A stretch of 64,000 bases of DNA, taken from assembly GCA_963751665.1 (NCBI GenBank), contig CAVVVF010000001.1, positions 496,001 through 560,000 on the forward strand. Direction: 5' to 3'. Every line of letters starts with the position of its first letter. Position 1 is the first letter of the stretch. This DNA is from AC-69 sp963751665. Lineage in GTDB: Bacteria > Actinomycetota > UBA4738 > HRBIN12. The translations under genes were made by a program, and so were the position numbers. This document shows, one piece after another, positions 1 to 7,954 of the stretch. The notes below the pieces were generated by a model. It made no database searches. It saw only the letters and a list, made by a program, of their open reading frames with translations, and was not told the DNA's origin.

Positions 1-209
1 ATCGGGGCGATGAGGGCCCGCAGCGGCCGAAGGACCGGGTCGGTCACGTCGTCGATCAGGTCCAGGACCACTCGCAGCGGCCCCGAATAGGGCCGGCGCC
101 ATCCCAGGGACATGGCCCAGGAAAGGATGACCCGAGTGAGCAGGATGATCCAGTAGACCGTGAGCAGGACGCACAGCACCTGCGCCAAGGCGCTCTCGGC
201 CCCGATCAT
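1..209 (-). CDS. yggT: YggT family integral membrane protein (partial, C-terminus outside window)
   Basis: Only the first 69 or so codons are present; the gene runs off the left edge of the window. YggT proteins are small integral membrane proteins commonly found beside sepF/ftsZ; an envelope or osmotic-stress role is proposed, but the molecular function is not established. Visible are a hydrophobic segment at about residues 8-27, the family motif RVILSW (26-31) and DPVLRPLR (57-64), the typical DPxLRPxR signature. It starts 27 nt after the sepF stop and is the last visible gene of the division cluster. No strong ribosome binding site precedes the ATG, so the exact start is uncertain. Confidence 0.85.
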   Translation of the reverse strand, partial: MIGAESALAQVLCVLLTVYWIILLTRVILSWAMSLGWRRPYSGPLRVVLDLIDDVTDPVLRPLRALIAP

Positions 210-236
210 GGTGGGCCGGGTGCCGTCGGCAGCGTC

Positions 237-713
237 CTAGAACTGGTTGTAGAAGGCACCCCCGGCGATCCGTTCCCGATCCTCCGCGGAGACCTCGATG
301 TTCGCCGGTGTGAGGAGGTACACGCGGTTGGCGACCATCTCGATCTTTCCGTCGAGGCCGTAGACAAGGCCCGAGGCGAAGTCGACGAGGCGTCGGGCGA
401 TCGTGTCGTCGGTGCTCTGCAGGTTCATGATCACCGGAACGCCGTCCTTGTACCGGTCGGCGATGTCGCGGGCCTCGTTGAACCGGCGAGGCTCGGACTT
501 GTGGATGGATGACGCCGTGGAGCGACGGGAGGGGATCGTGCGCACCAGGCCGATCTCGTCGGGCTCGACCTGCACCTCACGGACAGCACGGGGCCGTTGG
601 AGGCGGCGGACCGGCGCCGCTTCGCCCTGGGCCGCAACGTCATCGAGCTGCTCGAACTCGTCCTCCTCGACGAGGCCGAGGTACGTGAGCGTCTTCTTCC
701 ACACGCCTGGCAT
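237..713 (-). CDS. sepF: Cell division protein SepF
   Basis: 158 aa. SepF binds the FtsZ C-terminal tail and anchors Z-ring filaments to the membrane; in ftsA-less actinobacteria it is the main membrane tether. The first 14 residues (MPGVWKKTLTYLGL) look like the membrane-targeting amphipathic helix. A variable charged linker follows, then the SepF domain at about residues 75-150, with PVIMNLQ and a glycine-rich turn near GLDGKIE. An AGGAGGAGA ribosome binding site lies directly upstream of the ATG. It sits between yggS and yggT, downstream of ftsZ, the usual actinobacterial arrangement. Family and role are clear; nothing is missing. Confidence 0.95.
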   Translation of the reverse strand: MPGVWKKTLTYLGLVEEDEFEQLDDVAAQGEAAPVRRLQRPRAVREVQVEPDEIGLVRTIPSRRSTASSIHKSEPRRFNEARDIADRYKDGVPVIMNLQSTDDTIARRLVDFASGLVYGLDGKIEMVANRVYLLTPANIEVSAEDRERIAGGAFYNQF

Positions 714-721
714 GTCTCCTC

Positions 722-1420
722 CTACGTACGTGCGGGAGGCCGCTCGCCGAACAGGGCCGTCCCGACCCGGACCATGGTAGCGCCTTCCTCAACCGCAACC
801 TCGTAGTCCATCGACATTCCCATCGAGAGCTCCACGGCCTGGGGATGATTGGCCCTCACCTTCGCCAGGAGCTCGCGGAGGCGGATGAAATATGGCCGCG
901 TGTCCTCCGGGGCCTTCGGCAGGGGCGGCAGGGTCATGAGCCCACGCAGCTCGAGGCCCTCCGTAGCCGACACCTCGTCGGCGAAGGCCATGCATCCCTC
1001 CGGCGCCACCCCGGTCCGCTCGCCGGTGAAGTCCACCTCGATCAACGCCGGCATCCGGCGGCCGCGCTGCGCGGCCCGCCGGGCCAGGCGGCCGACGGCG
1101 TTGCCGGGCGACAGGGTCTGCACGACGTCGGCGAGATCGGCCACCCGATGGGCCGTGTGGCTCTGGAGGGTCCCGATGAAGTGCCACCGGGGACCCGCGA
1201 ACGCGTCGCGCTTGGCCTCGAGCTCTCGCACGTAGTTCTCTCCGAAGTCCTCGACCCCGCCCTCGTGGGCCCAACGGACGGCGTCCGCCGGCACCGCCTT
1301 GCTCGCCGCGACCAGGCGAACCGCGGCCGGGTCCCGGCCGGAGCGGTCGCACGCCCTGGCGATACCCTCCCGGACACGGGCCAGGTTCGCCAGCACGGCC
1401 TCGCGGGAGTCTAGCACCAT
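722..1420 (-). CDS. yggS: YggS-family PLP homeostasis protein (PLPBP)
   Basis: 232 aa. A pyridoxal-phosphate-binding, single-domain TIM-barrel protein of the alanine racemase fold. The family regulates vitamin B6 and amino-acid homeostasis rather than catalysing a known reaction. The PLP lysine is in the VAASKAVP motif (about residue 41), followed by FGENYVRE, WHFIGTLQSH and the C-terminal SMGMSMD...RVGTALFG motif, all diagnostic. It lies between pgeF (70-nt gap) and sepF (8-nt gap), the conserved order in actinobacterial division clusters. No good Shine-Dalgarno is visible before the ATG at 1420; the GTG three bases later is an alternative start. Confidence 0.93.
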   Translation of the reverse strand: MVLDSREAVLANLARVREGIARACDRSGRDPAAVRLVAASKAVPADAVRWAHEGGVEDFGENYVRELEAKRDAFAGPRWHFIGTLQSHTAHRVADLADVVQTLSPGNAVGRLARRAAQRGRRMPALIEVDFTGERTGVAPEGCMAFADEVSATEGLELRGLMTLPPLPKAPEDTRPYFIRLRELLAKVRANHPQAVELSMGMSMDYEVAVEEGATMVRVGTALFGERPPART

Positions 1421-1490
1421 GAGTGAACAGAACTTGACAACAGTTGAAGGTCGTTGACTCGTTTCACAGGCTGCGGAAGCATCGACCGGC

Positions 1491-2276
1491 CTACGCTAGC
1501 TTCATGGCCAGGGCCAGGTGGCGACCGGTCGAGCCCTCTTGCCTGAAGGAGAAGAACCTGCGTCCCTCGCAGGCGGTGCACAGGCCCGTGTCCTCGACCC
1601 GGCGGATGTCCAGCTCCCCCAGGATGGCGGCGGTCGTGGCGACCAGATCCAGGTACCGGCGCCCGCCCCGCCGCTCCGTGACCGCCCCGGCCGGGGAGGC
1701 GGCGCCCACCGCCGACGCCACGTCCTCGCCCACCTCGTAGTGGCACGGTCCGACGGCCGGGCCGATGGCCACCATGACCTGAGCCCGGTCCGGGAACAGC
1801 GACGCCGCCCTGTGAAGGATGCCGGCGGCCATGCCGCGCCACCCCGCGTGCACCAGGGCCACCCGGCCCACCCTCGGGGCGGCCATCACCGCGATGACGC
1901 AGTCGGCCGAGAACCCCGCCACCGGCAGGCCAGCCCGCTTCGTGTGCAGGCCGTCGGCGCCCCGGAGCACGTCGGCCGAGCCACAGAACCCGTCCCCGGC
2001 GCGGGCCGGGCCGACGGGCAGGATCGTCGTGCCGTGGACCAGGCCGGGCACGGCGAACGAGGCGATGTCGAACGCCCGGGTCACCCTCCGGCGGTTGGCG
2101 GCGACCGCGTCCGGATCGTCGCCCACACTGAAGGAGACGTTCAGCGAAGAAAACGGCGCCCCGCTCACTCCCCCGGTCCGCTCGGCGAAGGCTGCGAGGA
2201 ACCCGGCGCGCTCCAGGCTGATGGAGACGAGGGCGTGCGCGCCACCTCCCAGGGCTCGTCGCTCGAACCGGCTCAC
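1491..2276 (-). CDS. pgeF: Peptidoglycan editing factor PgeF / YfiH-family purine nucleoside phosphorylase-like protein
   Basis: 261 aa, GTG start. Formerly annotated as laccase or polyphenol oxidase. Characterised members act on purine nucleosides or remove mis-incorporated L-serine muropeptide precursors during peptidoglycan synthesis. The conserved metal or active-site residues are visible: Cys in FSADCVIA, His in LVHAGWRG and the GPCHYEVGEDV motif, plus SLNVSFSVGDDP near residue 45. Length matches the family (about 240-270 aa). It lies directly downstream of ftsZ. Substrate cannot be decided from sequence; the context of wall-synthesis genes favours the editing role (inference). Confidence 0.88.
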   Translation of the reverse strand: MSRFERRALGGGAHALVSISLERAGFLAAFAERTGGVSGAPFSSLNVSFSVGDDPDAVAANRRRVTRAFDIASFAVPGLVHGTTILPVGPARAGDGFCGSADVLRGADGLHTKRAGLPVAGFSADCVIAVMAAPRVGRVALVHAGWRGMAAGILHRAASLFPDRAQVMVAIGPAVGPCHYEVGEDVASAVGAASPAGAVTERRGGRRYLDLVATTAAILGELDIRRVEDTGLCTACEGRRFFSFRQEGSTGRHLALAMKLA

Positions 2277-2402
2277 GTGGAGATGTTCGCAGGTGAACCC
2301 ATGATCTGGCTGCGGGAGGTGAGGGGGGCGGGGGGGCTTGCCCAGAGGCGGGGGAAGGTCGCCTCTCGAAGCTTCGTGCCTCCCCGCCCCACGACCGTCG
2401 GC

Positions 2403-2422
2403 CGCAGGACGAAGGTCCTGCG
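2403..2422 (-). terminator. Hairpin immediately after ftsZ stop
   Basis: A perfect 8-bp inverted repeat (CGCAGGAC / GTCCTGCG) with a 4-nt loop begins 1 nt past the ftsZ stop codon (minus strand). No U-tract follows, so it is not a canonical intrinsic terminator. It could attenuate readthrough into pgeF or protect the ftsZ message 3' end. The rest of the 147-nt gap to pgeF is G/C-rich with no gene. Confidence 0.4.
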
Positions 2423-2423
2423 T

Positions 2424-3578
2424 TCAGCTCTTCAGGAAGTCCGGGATGTCCAGGTCCTCTTCCGCGTCGAACGGCACCCGCTCGGGCACCGGCTTGAAGA
2501 TCTCATCCTCATCGTCGATGAGGATCGACGGCACGGGACCCGGCTCCTGTTCCTGCTCCTCCAGACCTCCGGGGACCGACACCGGCTCCTCCAGAAGCCG
2601 GGACAGCCGGCCTTCACGACCGGCGCGCTCCACGAGCTTGTCGAAGCCTGCGGCGATGACGGTGACCCGCACCTCCTCGCCCAATGCGTCGTCCACGACC
2701 GCTCCGAAGATGATGTTCGCGTCGGGGTGCGCCACTCGCGTGATGGCGTCGGCAGCTTTGTTGACCTCGTGGAGGGTGAGGTCGGTGGGGCCCGCGATCG
2801 AAAGGAGCACGCCCCGCGCCCCTTCGATCGAGGACTCCAGCAGGGGCGAGGACACTGCCGCCTTGGCCGCGTCCTCCGCGCGGTTCTCGCCCGACGCGTG
2901 TCCGATCCCCATCAGCGCCGAACCCGCCCCCAGCATCACGGCCTTCACGTCGGCGAAGTCGAGGTTGATGAGGCCGGGTGTCGTGATGAGCGAGGTGATG
3001 CCCTCGACGCCCTGATACAGGACCTGATCGGCCATGCGGAAGGCATCGACGATCGGCGTGTGGGGGTCGGATACCTGGAGCAGTCGGTCGTTCGGAACGA
3101 CGATGAGGGTATCGACGGCCTTCTTCAGCTCCGAGATCCCGAGGTCGGCCTGAGTAGCGCGCTTGCGGCCCTCGAACCCGAACGGTCGCGTGACGACGCC
3201 GATCGTGAGGGCCCCGGCCTTGCGGGCCAGCTCGGCGACGACCGGCGCTCCCCCGGTCCCGGTGCCGCCTCCCTCACCCGCGGTGATGAAGACCATGTCG
3301 GAGCCCTTCAGGAGCTCCTCCATCTCCTCGCGGTGCTCCTCGGCGGCCCGCCGTCCGACCTCGGGGTCGGACCCCGCCCCCAGGCCTCGCGTGGTCTCGC
3401 GGCCGATGTCCAGCTTCACCTCGGCATCGGACATCAGCAGGGTCTGGGCGTCGGTGTTCACGGCCACGAACTCCACCCCTCGGAGCCCGGCCTCGACCAT
3501 GCGGTTGACCGCGTTCACTCCCCCGCCGCCGATGCCTACCACCTTGATCACGGCGAGGTAGTTCTGAGGAGTCTCCAT
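2424..3578 (-). CDS. ftsZ: Cell division GTPase FtsZ
   Basis: 384 aa. Tubulin homologue that polymerises at midcell and organises septal wall synthesis. N-terminal GGGGVNAVNRM (about residues 17-27) and the tubulin signature GGGTGTGGAP (about 104-113) form the GTP site; NTDAQTL is at about 41-47. The extreme C-terminus DLDIPDFLK is the conserved peptide that binds SepF and other partners. A GGAGGT ribosome binding site precedes the ATG. Unlike the upstream genes, it is separated from ftsQ by 210 nt containing an AT-rich stretch, so it probably also has its own promoter. ftsA is absent, as in Actinomycetota. Confidence 0.98.
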   Translation of the reverse strand: METPQNYLAVIKVVGIGGGGVNAVNRMVEAGLRGVEFVAVNTDAQTLLMSDAEVKLDIGRETTRGLGAGSDPEVGRRAAEEHREEMEELLKGSDMVFITAGEGGGTGTGGAPVVAELARKAGALTIGVVTRPFGFEGRKRATQADLGISELKKAVDTLIVVPNDRLLQVSDPHTPIVDAFRMADQVLYQGVEGITSLITTPGLINLDFADVKAVMLGAGSALMGIGHASGENRAEDAAKAAVSSPLLESSIEGARGVLLSIAGPTDLTLHEVNKAADAITRVAHPDANIIFGAVVDDALGEEVRVTVIAAGFDKLVERAGREGRLSRLLEEPVSVPGGLEEQEQEPGPVPSILIDDEDEIFKPVPERVPFDAEEDLDIPDFLKS

Positions 3579-3788
3579 CCTCGACCTCCGCTCCCCCGGG
3601 TGCTTCCGCCCCCGGTCTACCTGGGGAAACGCCGCTTCAAACCCCCTCGAATATCAACCTCTAGTTGAGCGTTATTGGTATATCTACTTTACGTTCGACG
3701 CGCCACGCTACTCTCAAACTCCAGGTCCGTCAAGGGATATGCCCTGGTCACTGCCCGTATCGCCAGCAAGCGGGGCGGCGGTCCGCGC
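3579..3788 (-). promoter_or_regulatory. ftsQ-ftsZ intergenic region, probable ftsZ promoter zone
   Basis: 210 nt without a gene, the only sizeable gap inside the dcw cluster. About 3640-3745 is strikingly AT-rich for this genome (for example GATATACCAATAACG on the minus strand), consistent with a separate ftsZ promoter as known in other actinobacteria. No -35/-10 pair with 17-nt spacing could be assigned with confidence: TATACC and a TTGAGA further upstream are candidates but badly spaced. Confidence 0.35.
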
Positions 3789-4529
3789 TCAGCCGAGCGT
3801 GGCCGCGGGGGCGTCGGGGCTCGCGACGTTCACGCTCACCACGGAGTCCCCCTGCGCCCTGGCCCACCGAAGGATCCGCCGGGCCGCCATGGTCTTGTCC
3901 TTTATCCGCGTTGGGTCCCCGTACTCGACGTGTGACCCACCCGCGAGCTCAACGGAGAGAGTGCCGTCGGCGCCGACCACCGCCCGGACGACGGGGGGCC
4001 GGCCGCCTCCATCCAGCCCGGCGACGGCGCGGGCCGCACCTGCCTGCGCCGGCGCGTCCTCCCCGGAAGGGCTCGAGCCGGGTACGAGGACGATCTCGGG
4101 GAGCGCAGGATCGGCGTCGACGGTCCCGAGCTCGACACCGTCGGCGGCGAGCAACGTGAAGCCCCGACCGTTCCGGATCATCGCGATGGGGGCGCGCTCC
4201 ACCACCGAGATCCGGATCGTCCCCGGCAAGCTCCGCGACACCTTGGCCCGGGCCACCCACGGATCGGATTCCAGGCGGCGCTCGACGGCGCCCGCATCGA
4301 ACCACAGGACGTTCGTCGACGGGGAGAGCGCGGCCAGGCGCACGACGTCTGCGCGCGTCAGGCTCGACGTCCCGACCACCTCCAGATGACGCAGGCGAAG
4401 GAGCGACGAGCGCGACGCAACGAGCGAAACCGCGGCGATGGTCACGGCCGCGACGATCACCGTGGCGACCAGTCGCCGGCCGCGAACGTTGCGCGCAAGC
4501 TCAGCGAGGCGCGAGGTCGAAGTGACCAA
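3789..4529 (-). CDS. ftsQ: Cell division protein FtsQ (POTRA domain)
   Basis: 246 aa bitopic divisome protein that bridges early and late division proteins through FtsB/FtsL. A short cytoplasmic N-terminus is followed by one membrane helix (about residues 20-40). Then comes a POTRA domain starting LRLRHLEVVGTSSLTRADV, and the FtsQ beta domain with the SLPGTIRISVVERAP motif typical of the family. The start overlaps the end of murB by 29 nt, suggesting coupled translation. The C-terminus is short and alanine-rich. Family assignment is firm from POTRA and position between murB and ftsZ. Confidence 0.93.
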   Translation of the reverse strand: MVTSTSRLAELARNVRGRRLVATVIVAAVTIAAVSLVASRSSLLRLRHLEVVGTSSLTRADVVRLAALSPSTNVLWFDAGAVERRLESDPWVARAKVSRSLPGTIRISVVERAPIAMIRNGRGFTLLAADGVELGTVDADPALPEIVLVPGSSPSGEDAPAQAGAARAVAGLDGGGRPPVVRAVVGADGTLSVELAGGSHVEYGDPTRIKDKTMAARRILRWARAQGDSVVSVNVASPDAPAATLG

Positions 4530-5433
4530 CGAGGTGGACCTCCGGATCGAGGTGGACGCCGGACCGGGACTCGACCAGGTCCTGCACCTTCCTGACGAGC
4601 TCGACCACGTCAGAGGCCTTGGCCCCCTCGGCGGCCACGATGAAGTTCGCGTGCTTCTTCGAGACCGCCGCGCCGCCCACCGAGAGGCCCTTGCCGCCGG
4701 CGTCCTCGATCAGGCGGGCGGCGTGGTCTCCTGGCGGGTTCTTGAAGACGCTGCCGCAGTTCGGCTCGGCCAGGGGCTGCGTGCGCCGCCGCCACTCCCG
4801 GGCTTCCTCCATCAGCCTGCGGATGTCCGAGGCGTCCGCGGGGGCGAGGCGCACCGTCCCTCCTACGACCACGGCGTCCGACGGCAGATCGCTGTTGCGG
4901 TAGCGGAAGCCGGCCTCGCCGGCGAGGACGACGCGAGCCGCCTGCGTCGTGAGCTCGAAGACGTCCACCGACTCCACCACCTCGGCCACCTCGCGGCCGT
5001 GGGCCCCCGCGTTCATCCGGATGGACCCACCGAACGACGCCGGGATGGCCACCCCGAACTCGAGTCCCGTGAGTGCGTGCGACAGCGCCACGCCGGCCAG
5101 GGCCGGAAGTGGCATCGCCCCGCCGGCGGTGATCCGGTCCCCGCTCCTCGCGGCCCACCGGTACCCCCGCCCCAATCGAAGGACCAGTCCCTCGAACCCA
5201 CCGTCGGCGACCAGGATGTTCGACCCTTTGCCGATCACGGCGATCGGCAGGTCGGTCTGGCGGAGGGCCTCGCCCGCCGCGACGAGGTCGCGCTCGGACT
5301 CGGGCTCCAGGTACAGGGCTGCGGGACCGCCGATCCGAAACGACGTGAGGCGCGCGAGCGGGAACCCGGTGCGGACGCGCTCGCCGCAGGCCGCCCGAAG
5401 GATCGACTCGGCCCGCCGGAGGGCATCGCTCAC
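4501..5433 (-). CDS. murB: UDP-N-acetylmuramate dehydrogenase MurB
   Basis: 310 aa cytosolic FAD enzyme that reduces UDP-GlcNAc-enolpyruvate to UDP-MurNAc with NADPH. The FAD-binding motif GKGSNILVADGG is at about residues 72-83. The catalytic serine is in NCGSVFKNP and the catalytic glutamate in LDPEVHLVG near the C-terminus. The SGEAG-like segment (LAGEAGFRYRNSDL) places it with type II MurB. Its ATG overlaps the murC stop (ATGA at 5430-5433). Placement of murB between murC and ftsQ is the actinobacterial dcw order. Confidence 0.96.
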   Translation of the reverse strand: MSDALRRAESILRAACGERVRTGFPLARLTSFRIGGPAALYLEPESERDLVAAGEALRQTDLPIAVIGKGSNILVADGGFEGLVLRLGRGYRWAARSGDRITAGGAMPLPALAGVALSHALTGLEFGVAIPASFGGSIRMNAGAHGREVAEVVESVDVFELTTQAARVVLAGEAGFRYRNSDLPSDAVVVGGTVRLAPADASDIRRLMEEAREWRRRTQPLAEPNCGSVFKNPPGDHAARLIEDAGGKGLSVGGAAVSKKHANFIVAAEGAKASDVVELVRKVQDLVESRSGVHLDPEVHLVGHFDLAPR

Positions 5434-6851
5434 GATGGACCTCCCAGCCGCTCCAGGACCTCCTCGGTGATCATCGGGATGTCCCCGGCACCCATCATCA
5501 GGACGAGGTCGCCCTCCCGCACCTCCGCCACCAGGAAGCGCACCACGTCCCGGCGATGTGGCAGGTACGCGACCCGCTGCCCAGGGGCCGCGGCCGTGAG
5601 CGCGTTCACCACCAACTTGCCGGTGACCCCGGGGATGGGGTCCTCGTCCGCGTGGTACACGTCGGTCACCACGGCCAGGTCCACGCCCGCGAGGCTTTCC
5701 CCGAGCTCCCGCGAGAGCGCGCGCGTTCGCGTGTAGCGATGGGGTTGGAACACGACCACCACGCGCGAGCGATGATCGATCGGCGCGGCCTCGAGCGTCG
5801 TCATGACCTCGGTAGGGTGATGCGCGTAGTCGTCGTAGAACGCTGCACCTCGCACCGACCCCCGGAACTCAAGGCGGCGCTTCACCCCGGTGAACGTGGA
5901 AAGCGCTTCCGCGGCCTGCGCCGGCGGCACCCCCACCTCTCGCGCGGCGAGCAGCGCCGCCGTCGCGTCGAGCAGGGTGTGCGCGCCGATCACTTGGAGG
6001 CGGAGCTCCACCGATCCGCCGTCCTCCATGGTCACGGTCCCGTGGGCCTGGCTCCCGCCGGCGCCGACCGTCACCCGCACCTCGTTCGCCGGGTCGCGGC
6101 CGTACGTGAGCGCGTCGACGCCCGAGCGTTCCAGGACGGCTCGCGTGCCGGGGTCGTCACCGCAGGCCACCACGCGCCCGGCCTGCCGGACGAACCGGGC
6201 GAAGGCCGCCTCCACCGCCGGGCGGCCCGCCGGGTAGAAGGCGTGGTGGTCCGCCTCGACGTTCGTGACCACCGCGACCTCGGGGTGGAACAGCAGGAAC
6301 GAGCCGTCGCTCTCGTCCACCTCCACGACGAACAGGTCTCCTCCGCCGTGCTTGGCCCCGGAGCCGATCTCGTTCAGGTCCCCTCCCACCACGAAGCTGG
6401 GGTCCAGGCCGGCTCGCTCCAGGATCATCGACAGCATCGACGTGGTCGTGGTCTTGCCATGGGTGCCGGCCACGGCGAGGGTCCGAAAGTCCGCGGCGAG
6501 GGCCGCCAGGACCTGGGCCCGGGCCAGGACGAGCAGACCTCGCCGGCGCGCCTCGCGGAGCTCGACGTTTCGTTCCAGGACGGCCGAGGACACGATGACC
6601 GCGTCGGGCTCCCCCACCTGCTCGGGGTCATGGCCCACGAACACCGTGGCCCCCAGGGCCCGGAGCTCCTCCAGCCCTCGGTTCTTCAGGTCGGAGCCGG
6701 TGACCTTCACCCCCCGAGCGACCAGCATCCGGGCCAGCGAGCGCATGCCGTAGCCCCCGATGCCGATCAGGTAGGCGGAACGGATGCCCGAGAGATCGGG
6801 GACCTCGAGCGTCGCGACGCTGCCGGGCGGCGGAACGAAGTCCTCGCTCAT
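5430..6851 (-). CDS. murC: UDP-N-acetylmuramate--L-alanine ligase MurC
   Basis: 473 aa ATP-dependent ligase adding L-Ala to UDP-MurNAc. Visible are the N-terminal UDP-binding GIGGYGMRSLARML segment, the Mur-ligase P-loop VAGTHGKTTTTSML, the central VEVDESDGSFL motif and the C-terminal DDYAHHPTEV motif. The frame stays open upstream, but the ATG at 6851 (MSEDFVPPPG) is chosen because it overlaps the murG stop as ATGA and gives the family's normal length. Part of the translationally coupled run from mraZ to ftsQ. Confidence 0.97.
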   Translation of the reverse strand: MSEDFVPPPGSVATLEVPDLSGIRSAYLIGIGGYGMRSLARMLVARGVKVTGSDLKNRGLEELRALGATVFVGHDPEQVGEPDAVIVSSAVLERNVELREARRRGLLVLARAQVLAALAADFRTLAVAGTHGKTTTTSMLSMILERAGLDPSFVVGGDLNEIGSGAKHGGGDLFVVEVDESDGSFLLFHPEVAVVTNVEADHHAFYPAGRPAVEAAFARFVRQAGRVVACGDDPGTRAVLERSGVDALTYGRDPANEVRVTVGAGGSQAHGTVTMEDGGSVELRLQVIGAHTLLDATAALLAAREVGVPPAQAAEALSTFTGVKRRLEFRGSVRGAAFYDDYAHHPTEVMTTLEAAPIDHRSRVVVVFQPHRYTRTRALSRELGESLAGVDLAVVTDVYHADEDPIPGVTGKLVVNALTAAAPGQRVAYLPHRRDVVRFLVAEVREGDLVLMMGAGDIPMITEEVLERLGGPS

Positions 6852-7954
6852 CCCTCGGCCGCCTCCTCCACCACCTTGGCCAGCGCCTGAGCCGCATCGG
6901 GCCGGGCCCAGGCCGTGGCGCGCTCGGCCATCGCGCCAAGGCGGGCCCGATCGTCCAGGAGCCCGGCCACGCGGGAGGCCAGGAGCTCGCCGGTGAGGGC
7001 GTCGTCCATCACGACCATGGCCGCGCCGGCCCGCTGGAGGGACCTGGCGTTCGCCTCCTGATGCCGGCCCGTGGCGTACGGGTAGGGAACGAGGATCGAC
7101 GGCACCCCGCACACGGCGACCTCGGCAACGGTGGTGGCCCCCGCCCTCGATACGACAAGATCGGCCACTGCATAGGCCAGTTCCATGCGGTCCAGGAAGG
7201 GAAGCGCCCGCACCAGCAACGCGCCCTCCCGAGGCAGCCGCCGCTCGGCCTCCTCAAGGTGCGCGGGCCCCGTGAGGAGCAGCACCTGAAGGTCGCGCCG
7301 GTCGCGGAGAAGGCCCAGCGACCCGGCCATGGCACGGTTGAGGTGGAGCGCGCCCTGGCTTCCGCCGAACGCGACCACCGTGGCCCGGCCGGCCTCGAGC
7401 CCCAGGGTCGACCGGGCCTCCGCGGCGAACGCCGTCCGGTCGGATCGCACGGCGACGATCTCCTCGCGGACGGGGTTCCCCGTCACCTCGGTGTCGGTGC
7501 GCCTGGGGAAGAGGCGCGCCGTCTCGCCGAAGGACAGCGCGACGGTGCGGGCCACCCGGGACAGCGTCCGGTTGGCCAGCCCGGGCACGGCGTTCTGCTC
7601 GTGGAGCACCAGCGGGCGCCGAGACCGGATCGCCGCCAGCGAGGCCGGGAGGCTCACGTACCCGCCCATCCCCACCACCACGTCGGCCCGCGCCACCAGG
7701 GGACGACACCGCGAGACCGAGCGAAGAGCCCAAAGCGGCGCGGTCGCGGCGCGGGCGGAGACCTTCCTCACGAACGGGCGAGCCTCGACGGCCGTGAACG
7801 GGAATCCGGCGGCCGGGACCAGTCGCGCCTCCAGCCCCGTCGCGGTTCCCACGAAGGCGACATCGGCACCGTGGCGCTCGGTCAACTCCCTCGCCAGGGC
7901 CAGCGCCGGGAAGACGTGTCCCGCGGTCCCGCCACCCGCGATGACCACCCTCAT
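6848..7954 (-). CDS. murG: UDP-N-acetylglucosamine transferase MurG
   Basis: 368 aa peripheral-membrane GT28 glycosyltransferase converting lipid I to lipid II. The N-terminal glycine-rich loop GGGTAGHVFPALALA, GSQGALHLNRAM for the sugar-nucleotide domain, and the C-terminal SRAGATTVAEVAVCGVPS and GRHQEANA motifs are all present. The start at 7954 overlaps the ftsW stop (ATGA). An upstream extension in the same frame is antisense-like, low-complexity sequence and is not part of the protein. Confidence 0.97.
   Translation of the reverse strand: MRVVIAGGGTAGHVFPALALARELTERHGADVAFVGTATGLEARLVPAAGFPFTAVEARPFVRKVSARAATAPLWALRSVSRCRPLVARADVVVGMGGYVSLPASLAAIRSRRPLVLHEQNAVPGLANRTLSRVARTVALSFGETARLFPRRTDTEVTGNPVREEIVAVRSDRTAFAAEARSTLGLEAGRATVVAFGGSQGALHLNRAMAGSLGLLRDRRDLQVLLLTGPAHLEEAERRLPREGALLVRALPFLDRMELAYAVADLVVSRAGATTVAEVAVCGVPSILVPYPYATGRHQEANARSLQRAGAAMVVMDDALTGELLASRVAGLLDDRARLGAMAERATAWARPDAAQALAKVVEEAAEG

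Noticed and set aside
1518..3668. Plus-strand frame of about 716 codons opposite pgeF and ftsZ
   Set aside because: ftsZ and pgeF are unambiguous on the minus strand; the frame has no motif.
3690..3725. TCGAACGTAAAG in the ftsQ-ftsZ gap as a second LexA box
   Set aside because: Only one half site matches; the palindromic partner GTTCGA is missing.
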